From NCBI RefSeq assembly GCF_900176305.1, contig NZ_FWXH01000014.1:20067-84066 (forward strand): a stretch of 64,000 bases of DNA, written 5' to 3'. A model generated the notes under the pieces. That model saw only the letters and a list, made by a program, of their open reading frames with translations. It did no database searches and was not told the DNA's origin. Source of the stretch: Clostridium acidisoli DSM 12555. GTDB lineage: Bacteria > Bacillota > Clostridia > Clostridiales > Clostridiaceae. The translations under genes and the position numbers were made by a program. Positions 51,953 to 62,717 of the stretch are shown piece after piece. Each line of letters begins with the position of its first letter. Positions within the stretch are counted from its first letter, which is position 1.

Positions 51953-52055
51953 GCGGTCACCTCTCGCTTAAATTGTTATCATTTAAGTATAATACTTAGA
52001 TAATTAATAAATATTATAAAGCTTTACAGAATGTTTAGCAATAAGTTTTAATTAT

Positions 52056-52098
52056 AACAAAAAGGCCTAAATATTTTACTTATTTAGGCCTTTTTGTT
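52056..52098. terminator. Bidirectional terminator after AbrB gene
   Basis: Stem AACAAAAAGGCCTAAATA / TATTTAGGCCTTTTTGTT, 18 bp, 7-nt loop. T-runs occur on both strands. Confidence 0.85.
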
Positions 52099-52107
52099 AT
52101 TTGAAAA

Positions 52108-52350
52108 TTAATCGTTTTTTAATTCAGCTAAACAATTTTTACAAATATTTTTTCCTCTGTAGTTTACTACATCTCTTGCGTCTCCACAGAAGATACAAGC
52201 TGGTTGGTATTTCTTTAATATGATGTGTTCACCATCAACATATATTTCTAAAGCATCCTTTTCAGCTATATCTAATGTTCTTCTTAATTCTATAGGAATT
52301 ACTATTCTTCCTAATTCATCTACTTTTCTTACAACACCTGTTGATTTCAT
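52108..52350 (-). CDS. abrB: AbrB-type transition-state regulator
   Basis: 80 aa, ATG after GGAGGG. N-terminal swapped-hairpin DNA-binding domain MKSTGVVRKVDELGRIVIPI and a C-terminal CIFC (52, 55) and CKNC (70, 73) pair that could bind zinc and dimerise. Clostridial AbrB proteins control the acidogenesis-solventogenesis or sporulation switch. Gene stands alone with strong terminator. Confidence 0.88.
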   Translation of the reverse strand: MKSTGVVRKVDELGRIVIPIELRRTLDIAEKDALEIYVDGEHIILKKYQPACIFCGDARDVVNYRGKNICKNCLAELKND

Positions 52351-52728
52351 TTTAAACCCTCCATAATTACAAAAATCGACTTATTAACTATTTAAATGAT
52401 ACCAATGATTACATATTAAGTCAATACTATTTTAATAAAAATATAAGAAAGTTATAAAATATTCAAAAACTTTCAAAAGAATTAATATAAGTGGGATGCA
52501 AATTCGACAAATGAGACAATATTTAGGTGAAATTAGTCGACAAATATAAAATAATTATAACTAGGTACATGTTATAATTATTTATAGGAATTTATAATAA
52601 TTAAAAAAAGTTTTCTAAAAACACTTGATTATTAATAATAATTATTATATAATAATAGCTGTGGAAGAGATAAACAATTAAAAACTTATATATAAAATAT
52701 TTATTATTATTCTAGGAGGAATGTTATT
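52351..52728. other. AbrB/rubrerythrin intergenic region
   Basis: 378 bp, very AT-rich. It contains leftward promoter sequences for abrB and the rubrerythrin promoter with a PerR/Fur-like palindrome (see next entry). No coding region seen. Confidence 0.4.
52625..52653 (+). promoter_or_regulatory. Rubrerythrin promoter with PerR/Fur-type palindrome
   Basis: TTGATT 52625-52630, 17-bp spacer, TATAAT 52648-52653. The palindrome TAATAATAATTATTA at 52633-52647 fills the spacer and matches the 7-1-7 pattern TnATAATnATTATnA of Fur/PerR boxes. AT-richness makes chance matches possible. Confidence 0.5.
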
Positions 52729-53274
52729 ATGAAAAAATTTGTATGTAGTGTCTGTGGATACGTTTATGTAGGAGAAGAAGCACCAGAAGTGTGTCCTGTA
52801 TGTAAAGCTGGAAAAGATAAGTTTGTAGAAAAAACTGATGAACAAGCAGTTTGGGCAGATGAACACAAAGTTGGAGTAGCTGCTGGTGTTGATGAAAAAG
52901 TAATAGAAGGTTTAAGAGCAAACTTTACTGGTGAATGTACAGAAGTAGGAATGTACTTAGCTATGAGTCGTCAAGCTGATAGAGAAGGATTCCCAGAAGT
53001 TGCTGAAGCATATAAGAGAATTGCATTTGAAGAAGCAGAGCATGCATCAAAATTTGCAGAACTTCTTGGAGAAGTTGTAACAGACAGCACTAAGAAAAAT
53101 CTTGAACTTAGAGTGGAAGCTGAATATGGTGCTTGTCAAGGTAAAAAAGAATTAGCTACTTTAGCTAAAAAACTTAACTATGATGCTATTCATGATACAG
53201 TTCATGAAATGTGTAAAGATGAAGCTCGTCATGGAAAAGCCTTCAAAGGTTTATTACAAAGATATTTTGGTTAA
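52729..53274 (+). CDS. Reverse rubrerythrin
   Basis: 181 aa. Unlike classical rubrerythrin, the rubredoxin-like Cys4 site comes first (Cys6, Cys9, Cys22, Cys25) and the ferritin-like di-iron domain follows ([53 protein letters not shown]). In clostridia these reduce hydrogen peroxide and oxygen with NADH via an electron carrier and are induced by oxidants. ATG after AGGAGG. Confidence 0.93.
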   Translation: MKKFVCSVCGYVYVGEEAPEVCPVCKAGKDKFVEKTDEQAVWADEHKVGVAAGVDEKVIEGLRANFTGECTEVGMYLAMSRQADREGFPEVAEAYKRIAFEEAEHASKFAELLGEVVTDSTKKNLELRVEAEYGACQGKKELATLAKKLNYDAIHDTVHEMCKDEARHGKAFKGLLQRYFG

Positions 53275-53684
53275 TTTTTAAATACAAAAAATTAAAGAGT
53301 GCATATCAAAAGCTTAAGTTTTTGATATGCACTTTTTTATGTTGTTAAATTTCTGACTAAGGAGGAAAAATTTCCTTAATCTGTTACGTATGTAATCTCT
53401 TCATATCAAGGGTTGAAATAGTAGTTATTCGGCAACATATAATTAGTATAGATTAATATAATTTGCAAAGTATATAATAATACTTAAAACGGAAATATAA
53501 ATTAAAATGTTATCCATGAAAAGTTAAAAACCTAACTTATATTATATGTAACCTGTTAAATGTAGATTTATATTTTAACAGATTGCAATATACGAACTAT
53601 AAAACTTGATAACATGTTAATATTCGCTTATTTTATTGACTAGTGCATATTGCTCTGCTAATATGTTAAAGGGAGGGATTTGAG
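53275..53684 (+). other. Intergenic region with terminator and promoter
   Basis: 410 bp. Terminator of rubrerythrin at 53294-53338 (AGTGCATATCAAAA / TTTTGATATGCACT then T6). Promoter of the FAD protein/purA unit at 53636-53664 (TTGACT, 17 bp, TAATAT). Between them I see no gene. Confidence 0.6.
53294..53338 (+). terminator. Rubrerythrin terminator
   Basis: 14-bp stem AGTGCATATCAAAA / TTTTGATATGCACT with six T following. Confidence 0.85.
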
Positions 53685-55097
53685 TTGAAAAATAATTATG
53701 ATGTTATTATAGTTGGAGCAGGACCAGCAGGTATTTTTACTGCACTTGAAATCACAAAATTGAATCCAGAATTAGACGTTTTAATAGTTGATAGGGGTAG
53801 AGGAATTGAAAAAAGAGTATGCCCTGCTAGAAAAACGGGAAAATGTGTACATTGTAATCCCTGTGCTATAACCTTTGGATGGTCTGGAGCAGGAGCTTTT
53901 TCAGATGGAAAACTTTCGTTAAGTCCAGAAGTTGGAGGTAGACTTTTAGAATATTATTCAGAAGAAGATTCACAAAAGTTAATAAACTATTGTGATGATA
54001 TATATATAAAATTTGGAGCAAATAAGACTGTTTATGGCTTAAATAATGAAAAAGTTGAAGATATAAAATATGAAGCTAGTAAACATAATATTCGTCTTAT
54101 TGAGTGTCCTGTAAGACATTTAGGCACAGAACTTGCATATGAAGTTTTAAAGGGGATGTATTTACATCTTATACAAAATACAAAAACTGAATTTGAAGAA
54201 TTAACAGAAGTTACTAAAATTATAGTTGAAGATGGAAAAGCTTGTGGCGTAATCTTAAAAAATAAAACTGAAGAAAAAGAAATAAGAGCAAAAAATGTTG
54301 TTGTTGCACCAGGAAGAGGCGGAGCAGAGTGGCTTACTAAGGAAGCTAAGGAATTAAATATAAAAACTGCAAATAATGCAGTAGATATAGGTGTTAGAGT
54401 TGAAGTTCCAAACTCTATCATGGATCATTTAACAAAAGACTTATATGAAGCAAAACTTGTTTATTATTCAGATACATTTGATAATAAAGTAAGAACTTTC
54501 TGTATGAATCCAGGTGGAGTTGTCTCAGAAGAACATTATGACGAAGGTATGGCAGTTGTAAATGGGCATAGCTATTCAGAAAAACATCTAAGAACAAATA
54601 ATACCAATTTTGCAATGCTTGTATCAACTGCATTTACAGAACCATTTAATCAACCTATTGATTATGGTCAATATATTGCAAAACTTGGAAACATGCTAAC
54701 AGGTGGAGGCATTATGGTTCAAAGACTGGGGGATTTGCTTAAAGGTAGAAGAACAAGCGTCTCTAGACTTGAAAAATCTACAACTATACCAACTTTAAAG
54801 GATGCAGTACCAGGAGATTTGAGTTTTGTACTTCCTCAAAGGCATTTAACATCAATAGTTGAAGCTATAAAAGCTTTTGATAAAATTGCACCAGGTTTGT
54901 ATAGCAAAAATACTCTTTTATATGGAGTAGAAGTCAAATTTTATTCAAGCAAATTTGAAACAAATGATAAATTTGAAACAAAAATTACAAATTTATATAC
55001 AATAGGAGACGGAGCTGGAATTACTAGAGGACTTATGCAGGCATCAGTAACAGGAGTAATTGTAGCAAGAGATATAATAAGTAAAATTTCTAAATAA
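53685..55097 (+). CDS. FAD-dependent oxidoreductase (conserved clostridial/bacillar family)
   Basis: 470 aa from TTG 53685 after GGGAGG. FAD motif VIIVGAGPAGIFTALEI, then KRVCPARKTGKCVHCNPCAI with four cysteines close to the flavin, WSGAGAFSDGKLSLS, and the C-terminal GDGAGITRGLMQASVTG block that contacts FAD. Family members are annotated only as FAD-dependent dehydrogenases; no reaction is established. Located 31 bp before purA, an arrangement I recall in clostridia. Confidence 0.8.
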   Translation: MKNNYDVIIVGAGPAGIFTALEITKLNPELDVLIVDRGRGIEKRVCPARKTGKCVHCNPCAITFGWSGAGAFSDGKLSLSPEVGGRLLEYYSEEDSQKLINYCDDIYIKFGANKTVYGLNNEKVEDIKYEASKHNIRLIECPVRHLGTELAYEVLKGMYLHLIQNTKTEFEELTEVTKIIVEDGKACGVILKNKTEEKEIRAKNVVVAPGRGGAEWLTKEAKELNIKTANNAVDIGVRVEVPNSIMDHLTKDLYEAKLVYYSDTFDNKVRTFCMNPGGVVSEEHYDEGMAVVNGHSYSEKHLRTNNTNFAMLVSTAFTEPFNQPIDYGQYIAKLGNMLTGGGIMVQRLGDLLKGRRTSVSRLEKSTTIPTLKDAVPGDLSFVLPQRHLTSIVEAIKAFDKIAPGLYSKNTLLYGVEVKFYSSKFETNDKFETKITNLYTIGDGAGITRGLMQASVTGVIVARDIISKISK

Positions 55098-55107
55098 TTT
55101 TACTTAA

Positions 55108-56415
<1,308 letters not shown>

Positions 56416-56480
56416 ATGTATAATACTTATATTACGATAAAACGTGATGATATTATATAAAGAAAAGAGGTATTTTGTTT

Positions 56481-56666
56481 ATGAAGATTAATAAGGACAT
56501 GACTATAGGTGAAGTTGTTAGAACATATCCAGAATCAGCACAAACACTTATGAGCTTTGGAATGGGATGCATAGGATGCCCATCTTCTCAAGGAGAAACT
56601 TTAGAACAAGCTGCAATGGTTCATGGATTAGACTTAGAAGATTTGCTAGTTGCACTAAATAAATAG
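56481..56666 (+). CDS. DUF1858 domain protein
   Basis: 61 aa from ATG 56481 (AGAGG; upstream TTG 56475 is less likely). Pattern MTIGEVVRTYPESAQTLMSF, GMGCIGCPSSQGETLEQAA, typical of DUF1858 proteins in anaerobes. CIGC could bind metal or a thiol. Role unknown, often near Fe-S or hybrid-cluster functions. Terminator follows at 56674-56705. Confidence 0.85.
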   Translation: MKINKDMTIGEVVRTYPESAQTLMSFGMGCIGCPSSQGETLEQAAMVHGLDLEDLLVALNK

Positions 56667-56673
56667 TTTATAA

Positions 56674-56705
56674 AGGCACTGATGTTACAGTCAGTGCTTT
56701 TTTTT
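56674..56705 (+). terminator. Terminator after DUF1858 gene
   Basis: Stem GGCACTGA / TCAGTGC(T) then eight T. Confidence 0.85.
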
Positions 56706-56747
56706 ATGCAAATAAAAAAGATTAAGATACTATTTTTGAAATCCATC

Positions 56748-56852
56748 TTATTTTATAAGTATGCTTTTGTGTGCAAAGAAGTAAGTATATAAACAATATA
56801 AAACTGATGAAATCAATGCAATAGTACTAATTACTAAAATAAATTTCTTCAT
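56748..56852 (-). CDS. 34-aa single-helix membrane peptide
   Basis: The 336-bp gap at 56667-57002 holds this leftward frame. ATG at 56852 is preceded by GAGAGGAG at 8-nt spacing. Sequence opens MKKFILVISTIALISSVLYC, one membrane helix, then a short aromatic/basic end. Too short for most gene callers. No terminator is obvious to its left, since the DUF1858 hairpin lies 43 bp away and could serve both strands. Function unknown. Confidence 0.55.
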   Translation of the reverse strand: MKKFILVISTIALISSVLYCLYTYFFAHKSILIK

Positions 56853-57002
56853 GAATACACTCCTCTCAAAAAACATATTAATAAAGTTATGCAAATGTTC
56901 ATTTTAAAATTAAGTAAATATATTATATAATTAGTATAATATATTTATGGTGTGAAATATATGGCATAAATATAAATTTTTTATAAAGACAAAGGTGATA
57001 AT

Positions 57003-57767
57003 GTGGAAAAGAAATTTTTTGAACGCGAATATGATGTTCATCATTATGAAGTTGATAAAAATGGACAAATATTTGTGGCAAGTATAATGAACTATCTTGA
57101 TGATTTAGCAGTAGCACAAGCAGAAGCTTTAAATATAGGTATAGATTATCTTTTGGAGAACAATATTGCATGGGTAATTTATAAGTGGGATGTAAAGCTT
57201 AATAAATATGCACATGTAACAGATAAACTTAAAGTTAGAACAAAACCTTATTCTGTTAGAAAGTTTTATGCATATAGGCAATATGAGGTGTTAAATTCAG
57301 AAGGGGAAGTTATTGTTTCAGCCAATTCTCTTTGGTTTTTAATAAATATGGAAAAAAGAAGACCTTCTAAAGTTACAGAATATATGTGTAGACAATTTGG
57401 AATAGGGCCAGAGGATAATGGTCAGCTTGAATTTGAAAAACTTTTAGCGCCTAAAAATGTCAGTTTAGAAAAAGAATTTTCAGTCAGGTATGCAGATATA
57501 GATACAAACAAACATGTGAATAATGTAAAATACATATCTTGGGCACTTGAAGCAGTACCAGATGAAATATTAGAGAATTCAGACCTAAAAGAGTTAAAAG
57601 TAAATTATGAGAAAGAAACAGCTTATGGAGAGGATGTAAAAGTTCTATCAGAAGTTAAAGAAGAAGAAAATCAATATATAATAATAAGTAGCATTGTAAA
57701 TTCCAATGAAGAAAAACTTACACTACTTAAAACTGTATGGAATAAAAGATATTCCAAAAATAACTAG
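57003..57767 (+). CDS. Acyl-ACP thioesterase (FatA/FatB-like)
   Basis: 254 aa from GTG 57003 after AAAGGTGAT. Double hot-dog fold; first half FEREYDVHHYEVDKNG and YLDDLAVAQAE, second half VRYADIDTNKHVNNVKYISWALE with the Asn-His pair of the active site. Releases free fatty acids from acyl-ACP. Bacterial members often make medium-chain fatty acids or set membrane composition. Confidence 0.9.
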   Translation: MEKKFFEREYDVHHYEVDKNGQIFVASIMNYLDDLAVAQAEALNIGIDYLLENNIAWVIYKWDVKLNKYAHVTDKLKVRTKPYSVRKFYAYRQYEVLNSEGEVIVSANSLWFLINMEKRRPSKVTEYMCRQFGIGPEDNGQLEFEKLLAPKNVSLEKEFSVRYADIDTNKHVNNVKYISWALEAVPDEILENSDLKELKVNYEKETAYGEDVKVLSEVKEEENQYIIISSIVNSNEEKLTLLKTVWNKRYSKNN

Positions 57768-57787
57768 AACAACAACTAGTTATTTTT
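57759..57787. terminator. Terminator between convergent thioesterase and flavoprotein genes
   Basis: Stem ATAACTAG / CTAGTTAT with AACAACAA loop and TTTT after; the thioesterase stop codon lies in the stem. Confidence 0.65.
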
Positions 57788-57798
57788 AGAATTTTTAA

Positions 57799-59037
57799 TT
57801 AGTATTTTTTACTCCCAGCATTTGTGCCAGAAAGGTAACCAGAACTCCAAGCCCATTGGAGGTTAAAGCCACCGCAATCACCATCTACATCCATGATTTC
57901 TCCACAAAAATATAGATTTTTAATTAGCTTTGATTCAAGTGTTTTATTATTTATATCAGTAGTGTCAATACCACCTGCAGTAACTTGTGAATTTGAAAAG
58001 GGGTTTGTACCAGATACTTTAAATTCCCATTCTTTCAATAGCTTTATGATGCTTTCTTTCTCCTGCCAGTTAAGTTCAAAGCAAGGTTTATGTATATCAA
58101 AAATGCCGGCTTCTTTTAAAAGGATAGGAATGAGCTTTTTGTTTATAATTCCAACAAGTGAATCAAAAATGCTTCTGTAATTAAATGTTCCCCAATGATT
58201 TTCTAGAAATTCTTTAAGCTCATTGGTAGAAAAATTGGGCATCATATCTATAAGTATTGAAACTTTTTTTGAAAGTTGCAAATTCACAGAAGTTATACGG
58301 CTAAGTTGAAGTATTGGTGGACCTGATATACCATAATCCGTAAATAAAATCTCGCCAAATTCTTTACGAATAGGTTTATTGTTTACTTTTATATTAGCAT
58401 AACCATCAAATTTGATTCCTGATAGACCCTTTAGATTTTTATAATCAAGTTTTAATTGAACCAATGCAGGAACTGGATTAATAATTTTGTGACCTAAAGA
58501 TTTTGCAAGCAAATAACCGGAGCCATCTGAACCAGATTTAGGAGCAGATTTTCCACCAGTAGCTAATATTATCGCATTACATTCATAAATCTCATCATTA
58601 AAAGTGGTCAATTTAAATAATTTATCATTTTTTTCAACTTTGTTTACTTTATTATCTAAATATATGGGAATCCCTCTCTCGGAGATTGCGTTTCTAAGTA
58701 TATCTAATACGGATGAAGCTTGAAGAGACATAGGATACATTTTATTATCATCTAATGTAATAAGGGGTAAACCAAGAGAATTAAAGAGCATCTCTGTTTC
58801 TTTATAGTCAAAAGTATCAAGTGTAAAATTAAAAAAGTTACCATTTGTGCTATGATATCTAGAATAATCTAAACATTTATTGCTTATATTGCATCTACCA
58901 TTTCCAGTAGTTAAAATTTTTTTACCTATCCTATCGTTGCCTTCTAAAATTGCTACGTCTTTACCTAAATCTTTTGCTGTTATAGCAGCAATAATTCCAG
59001 ATGCGCCGCCGCCAACAACAATAATATCATGTTTCAA
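57799..59037 (-). CDS. BaiN/HI0933-type flavoprotein
   Basis: 412 aa. FAD motif IIVVGGGASGIIAAITAKD, then GNDRIGKKILTTGNGRCNISN, GGKSAPKSGSDGSGY, and C-terminal GGIDTTDI and GGFNLQWAWSSGYLSG. Family members are widespread NAD(P)/FAD oxidoreductases; one, BaiN, acts in bile-acid dehydroxylation, but most have no known substrate. ATG 59037 has the GGAAGT site. Confidence 0.88.
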   Translation of the reverse strand: MKHDIIVVGGGASGIIAAITAKDLGKDVAILEGNDRIGKKILTTGNGRCNISNKCLDYSRYHSTNGNFFNFTLDTFDYKETEMLFNSLGLPLITLDDNKMYPMSLQASSVLDILRNAISERGIPIYLDNKVNKVEKNDKLFKLTTFNDEIYECNAIILATGGKSAPKSGSDGSGYLLAKSLGHKIINPVPALVQLKLDYKNLKGLSGIKFDGYANIKVNNKPIRKEFGEILFTDYGISGPPILQLSRITSVNLQLSKKVSILIDMMPNFSTNELKEFLENHWGTFNYRSIFDSLVGIINKKLIPILLKEAGIFDIHKPCFELNWQEKESIIKLLKEWEFKVSGTNPFSNSQVTAGGIDTTDINNKTLESKLIKNLYFCGEIMDVDGDCGGFNLQWAWSSGYLSGTNAGSKKY

Positions 59038-59138
59038 AATACTATCACTTCCTAAATATTAATATAGATATATTCTAACCTAAAAAGTTGCTAGTATATA
59101 TAGATTTTTTTATTTATTGATTTATTCATAAATAAAGT

Positions 59139-60350
59139 TTAATCATATATTCCTTTTTCTTTCTTTAATTTAAAAATTTTTTCAATTGCTTGTTTATATC
59201 CACCAGCTTCTTTAAAAGATTTACTTATTTTTTTCATGTTTTCAAGATAACTTGGATCTTCTTGAACTTTTTCAATAGAATTTCTTAATATTTCACATGT
59301 TATTTTGTCCTTATCAATAGAAATTGCAGCTCCAAGCTCTGATACTCTTGCTGCGTTATATGGTTGATCTGAGTTAATTGGAATCGCAACAAATGGTATA
59401 TTATTATATAACAAATCACCTAGACTATTCATTCCAGCATGGGTTATAGCAACATCTGTATACTTTAAAATTTCTAATTGGGGAACATAATTTTTCACTA
59501 TGAAATTTTCAGGTATATGAAATTTAGAAATATCTATGTTATATGCAGTCATAACTACAACAGCATCAAGATCAGCAAAGGTTTTAAAAAATATATCATA
59601 AAGTTTATTATTTGCATTATTAAATACTGTACCTAATGAAATATACACAACTTTTTTATCTTTTAATTTTTCAAAGGGAAAATCTATAACTTCCTTCCTA
59701 TCATATATAGGTGGACCTATAAATATAAAACTATCATCGTAATATTCAGGGTGTGAAACGAAATATTTAGATGTATACGCAATATTTAAATCACTTTTTA
59801 TAGATAATAAATCGAGTATATTAGTAGGCATTTTTACATTATAGAACTTGTCTAACTTATTTGTTAACTTAATGTAGTTATCCGTGAATGCATAATCTTT
59901 TAATCGTTTTTTACTTATAATTCCACTCAGGAGTTCCTTTGCCGTAGCAAATATTTCAAAAGAAGAAATTGAAGGGATTTTTAATATTCGAGAAATAATA
60001 TATCCTAATGGAAAGATAGAGCTATGAACAATATAATCAAAATTTATGCCTTTAATCTGTTCCATGATAATTGGAAGAATTTCTATATTTAGATCAAGCT
60101 TATGCTGAATATGATTTATGAAGTTATCTTCAATATTTCCATCCATAGAAATATTAGAACCATTTTTTAAAATAGTCATATCTTTTCCGTAGCTTTTAAA
60201 TGTAGCACCCACTTTTTCGATTCTTTCTCTATATTCTTCTGAACAAAAATAAGTCACTTGTTCTCCATGTTTTACCAGTTCATCTACCAAACCTAGTGTT
60301 GGATTAACATGACCGTTATAGGGTATATTTAAAAAAAGTACTTTAGACAT
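59139..60350 (-). CDS. Macrolide-type UDP-glycosyltransferase (YjiC/MGT-like)
   Basis: 403 aa GT-B enzyme. N-terminal FLNIPYNGHVNPTLGLVDEL with the acceptor-site His, and C-terminal donor motif THAGMNSLGDLLYNNIPFVA then SDQPYNAARV. Glycosylates lipophilic acceptors such as macrolides or flavonoids. It follows the MFS pump by 51 bp on the same strand and shares its promoter, so the two probably form one detoxification operon. Confidence 0.88.
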   Translation of the reverse strand: MSKVLFLNIPYNGHVNPTLGLVDELVKHGEQVTYFCSEEYRERIEKVGATFKSYGKDMTILKNGSNISMDGNIEDNFINHIQHKLDLNIEILPIIMEQIKGINFDYIVHSSIFPLGYIISRILKIPSISSFEIFATAKELLSGIISKKRLKDYAFTDNYIKLTNKLDKFYNVKMPTNILDLLSIKSDLNIAYTSKYFVSHPEYYDDSFIFIGPPIYDRKEVIDFPFEKLKDKKVVYISLGTVFNNANNKLYDIFFKTFADLDAVVVMTAYNIDISKFHIPENFIVKNYVPQLEILKYTDVAITHAGMNSLGDLLYNNIPFVAIPINSDQPYNAARVSELGAAISIDKDKITCEILRNSIEKVQEDPSYLENMKKISKSFKEAGGYKQAIEKIFKLKKEKGIYD

Positions 60351-60401
60351 ATATCTACATCTCCTTATATTATCTATACTTATTGCGTATATTCAACACT
60401 T

Positions 60402-61805
60402 TTACGTTGTGGAATTAATATTATTAGTTAAGAATAATGCTGGAATTAAAGCAAGCACTAAACTAACAACAGTAAATACAAAGGCATTATGATATGAAGT
60501 TAAGAGTAATTTTTGTGTTGGTGCTTGAGACCCAATTGTATGTTGAATAACAGTAGCTAAAATAGTGGTTCCAATTGCTCCTCCGATATTTTGCATCATA
60601 CGAGTTGCAGTAGTTGCTTCAGAAATTAATTCTTTTGAAATATTTTTGTAAGAATCCGACATAACAGGAATTGTTAAACCACCTTCAGCAATCCCACGAA
60701 TAAATAGAACGATGATAATCCAAATATTTTTTGTTGATGCTGTAAATAATACAAATGGTAATGTTCCAACAATTCCAATAAAGGCTGAAACTAGAACAAC
60801 ATTCCGAGCTCCTAATTTATCGGTCAACCTCCCAATTAAACTTCTAGAAAGTAGTAAACCAACACCTTGACTAATTAAGTAAATTCCCGACCAAATGACA
60901 CTAAGTCCGAGAATGTTTTGCAAATAAAGTGGTAACAAGAACATTGCGCCATTAACTGTCAAACCTGACATTAGTAATAAAATTGTTGATGCAGAGAAAT
61001 TTTTAACAGTGAAAAGTTTTAAGCTTACCAATACACGATTTGGTTTTAAAAGAGCATAAACTATATAACCAGCCATTAAAAGAACACTGATTACTAATGG
61101 TAAAATAGCTTTGTTTGAGGTTCCTGCTACTAATTCACTTACTTTTGAAATTCCTAAAATAAAACTAGTAAATGTTCCACCCAAAAATGCAATACTTGCG
61201 ATATCTAATTTCTTGCCATTCTTACTTGGTTCAAACTTTGGTAAGGCAAAAATAATTAATAATGCTGAAAAGATAACGATTGGAATATTAATATAAAAAA
61301 TCCAGTGCCAATCCAAAGAGTTTATTATGAAACCACCAAAAGTCGGTCCAAGAATTGGTGCCAAAACGGCCGGAATGCCAACAATGGACATTATACTACC
61401 TAATTTTTCACTACTAGATGAACGAACAATTAAAGTTGTAAGCGAAGCTATGATAATTCCACTTCCGACACCTTGAATTACTCGTCCAACAATCAATATA
61501 CTGATAAATGAAGACATTGATGCAATAATGGACCCAATCAAGAACATTAGTAAACCTAAAAGATAAAGCTTTTTTCCATCAAACCATTCAATAGCCCATC
61601 CAACAATAGGAACAACAATACCTAATGCTAATACATATGCTGTACTTACCCATTGAATACTTTCAACACTCGCACCAAAGTCTTTCATAATTGTATTTAC
61701 TGCAACATTTGTCATTGTTGTGTCTAACATTGGTGCAATGGCAGCTAAAACTAATATTAGTGCAATTACAATTGGTGCTCTACTTGTTTTCACTTCTTTT
61801 TTCAT
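60402..61805 (-). CDS. DHA2-type multidrug efflux MFS transporter
   Basis: 467 aa, 14 membrane helices. Motif C-like GVGSGIIIASLTT and AVLAPILGPTFGGFI, motif A-like WAIEWFDGKKLY. EmrB/LmrB/MdrL relatives export hydrophobic drugs by proton antiport. ATG 61805 after GGAGGAC. Controlled from the palindromic intergenic region next to the TetR-type gene. Confidence 0.9.
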   Translation of the reverse strand: MKKEVKTSRAPIVIALILVLAAIAPMLDTTMTNVAVNTIMKDFGASVESIQWVSTAYVLALGIVVPIVGWAIEWFDGKKLYLLGLLMFLIGSIIASMSSFISILIVGRVIQGVGSGIIIASLTTLIVRSSSSEKLGSIMSIVGIPAVLAPILGPTFGGFIINSLDWHWIFYINIPIVIFSALLIIFALPKFEPSKNGKKLDIASIAFLGGTFTSFILGISKVSELVAGTSNKAILPLVISVLLMAGYIVYALLKPNRVLVSLKLFTVKNFSASTILLLMSGLTVNGAMFLLPLYLQNILGLSVIWSGIYLISQGVGLLLSRSLIGRLTDKLGARNVVLVSAFIGIVGTLPFVLFTASTKNIWIIIVLFIRGIAEGGLTIPVMSDSYKNISKELISEATTATRMMQNIGGAIGTTILATVIQHTIGSQAPTQKLLLTSYHNAFVFTVVSLVLALIPALFLTNNINSTT

Positions 61806-61822
61806 AGTATGTCCTCCTTATA

Positions 61823-61894
61823 TAAGATACTATAGTATCTTATTCTCATATCGTTTATCTTATTCTTATATGGTATAATTGTCAATAGATAAAC
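61823..61894. promoter_or_regulatory. Divergent TetR-type operator/promoter region
   Basis: A perfect 20-bp palindrome TAAGATACTATAGTATCTTA (61823-61842) lies between the pump's ribosome site and its -10. On - the pump promoter reads TTGACA (61880-61885), 17 bp, TAAGAT (61857-61862). On + TATAAT at 61874-61879 serves the regulator. An 8-bp inverted repeat GTTTATCT/AGATAAAC (61853-61894) brackets both. Confidence 0.7.
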
Positions 61895-61914
61895 TTGATT
61901 GAAGGTGAACTTTC

Positions 61915-62499
61915 GTGAAAAAAAGTAGACGTAGAGGAAAAGATTTAGAAGAAGCAATTCTTAATAGTACTTGGAAACTATTGAAAGAAAACGGCTATGA
62001 AAAGCTTACCATGGATAGTATTGCAGAGAATGCTAGTACAACAAAAACAGTTCTTTATCGCCGCTGGAATGGAAAGGCCGAAATAATAATGGCTGCTGCA
62101 CGACATCATTTGCCTAATTTTAAAATTACTGCCCCTAACACTGGTAATTTAAGAAAAGATTTATTTGAACTTTTCTTACCTTTAGTAGAGATGCTTGACT
62201 TCTTAGGAACGGATACGCTTCAAGGAATTTTACGTGATCAACTACATAAAGTTTCATTTATTGATATATTAAACACAATTAATACCGAAAATGCTCTCAA
62301 CTCAATGCTGGAGCAGCTATTCACTTATGCGCATGAGCGAAAAGAAATAAATAAAGCAAAACTTACAAATATGGCAAAGACTTTACCAACTAATTTGATT
62401 GTGAATGCTATATTGATTGGTAATTTAAATAAAGAAACGATAATTCATATAATTGATGATATCCTTTTACCAACCTATCAACATACGTTAGATATATAA
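61915..62499 (+). CDS. TetR/AcrR-family regulator of the adjacent pump
   Basis: 194 aa from GTG 61915 after GAAGGTG. N-terminal helix-turn-helix LTMDSIAENASTTKTVLYRRW (36-56) and an all-helical ligand domain. Divergent from the pump operon and next to a perfect palindrome, the usual arrangement for an autoregulated repressor released by the drug. Confidence 0.88.
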   Translation: MKKSRRRGKDLEEAILNSTWKLLKENGYEKLTMDSIAENASTTKTVLYRRWNGKAEIIMAAARHHLPNFKITAPNTGNLRKDLFELFLPLVEMLDFLGTDTLQGILRDQLHKVSFIDILNTINTENALNSMLEQLFTYAHERKEINKAKLTNMAKTLPTNLIVNAILIGNLNKETIIHIIDDILLPTYQHTLDI

Positions 62500-62520
62500 T
62501 AAAACATTTATTCATCTAAA

Positions 62521-62558
62521 TAAAAGCACTACCCATATGCTAATGGGTAGTGCTTTTA
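62521..62558 (+). terminator. Terminator of TetR-type gene
   Basis: 15-bp stem TAAAAGCACTACCCA / TGGGTAGTGCTTTTA with an 8-nt loop. Confidence 0.8.
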
Positions 62559-62717
62559 ATCATAAGGAGGCTCTTTTTTACATGTATCCGGCTGTACCCG
62601 CTGTAATCCTTGTATAGCAAACAATATAAATGTTGGAATATTCTAAAAATAGTGATATTATAAAAGTATAAAATTTGTTATAGAATAGTTGTATTATGAG
62701 GATTGGAGTGAAGTTAA

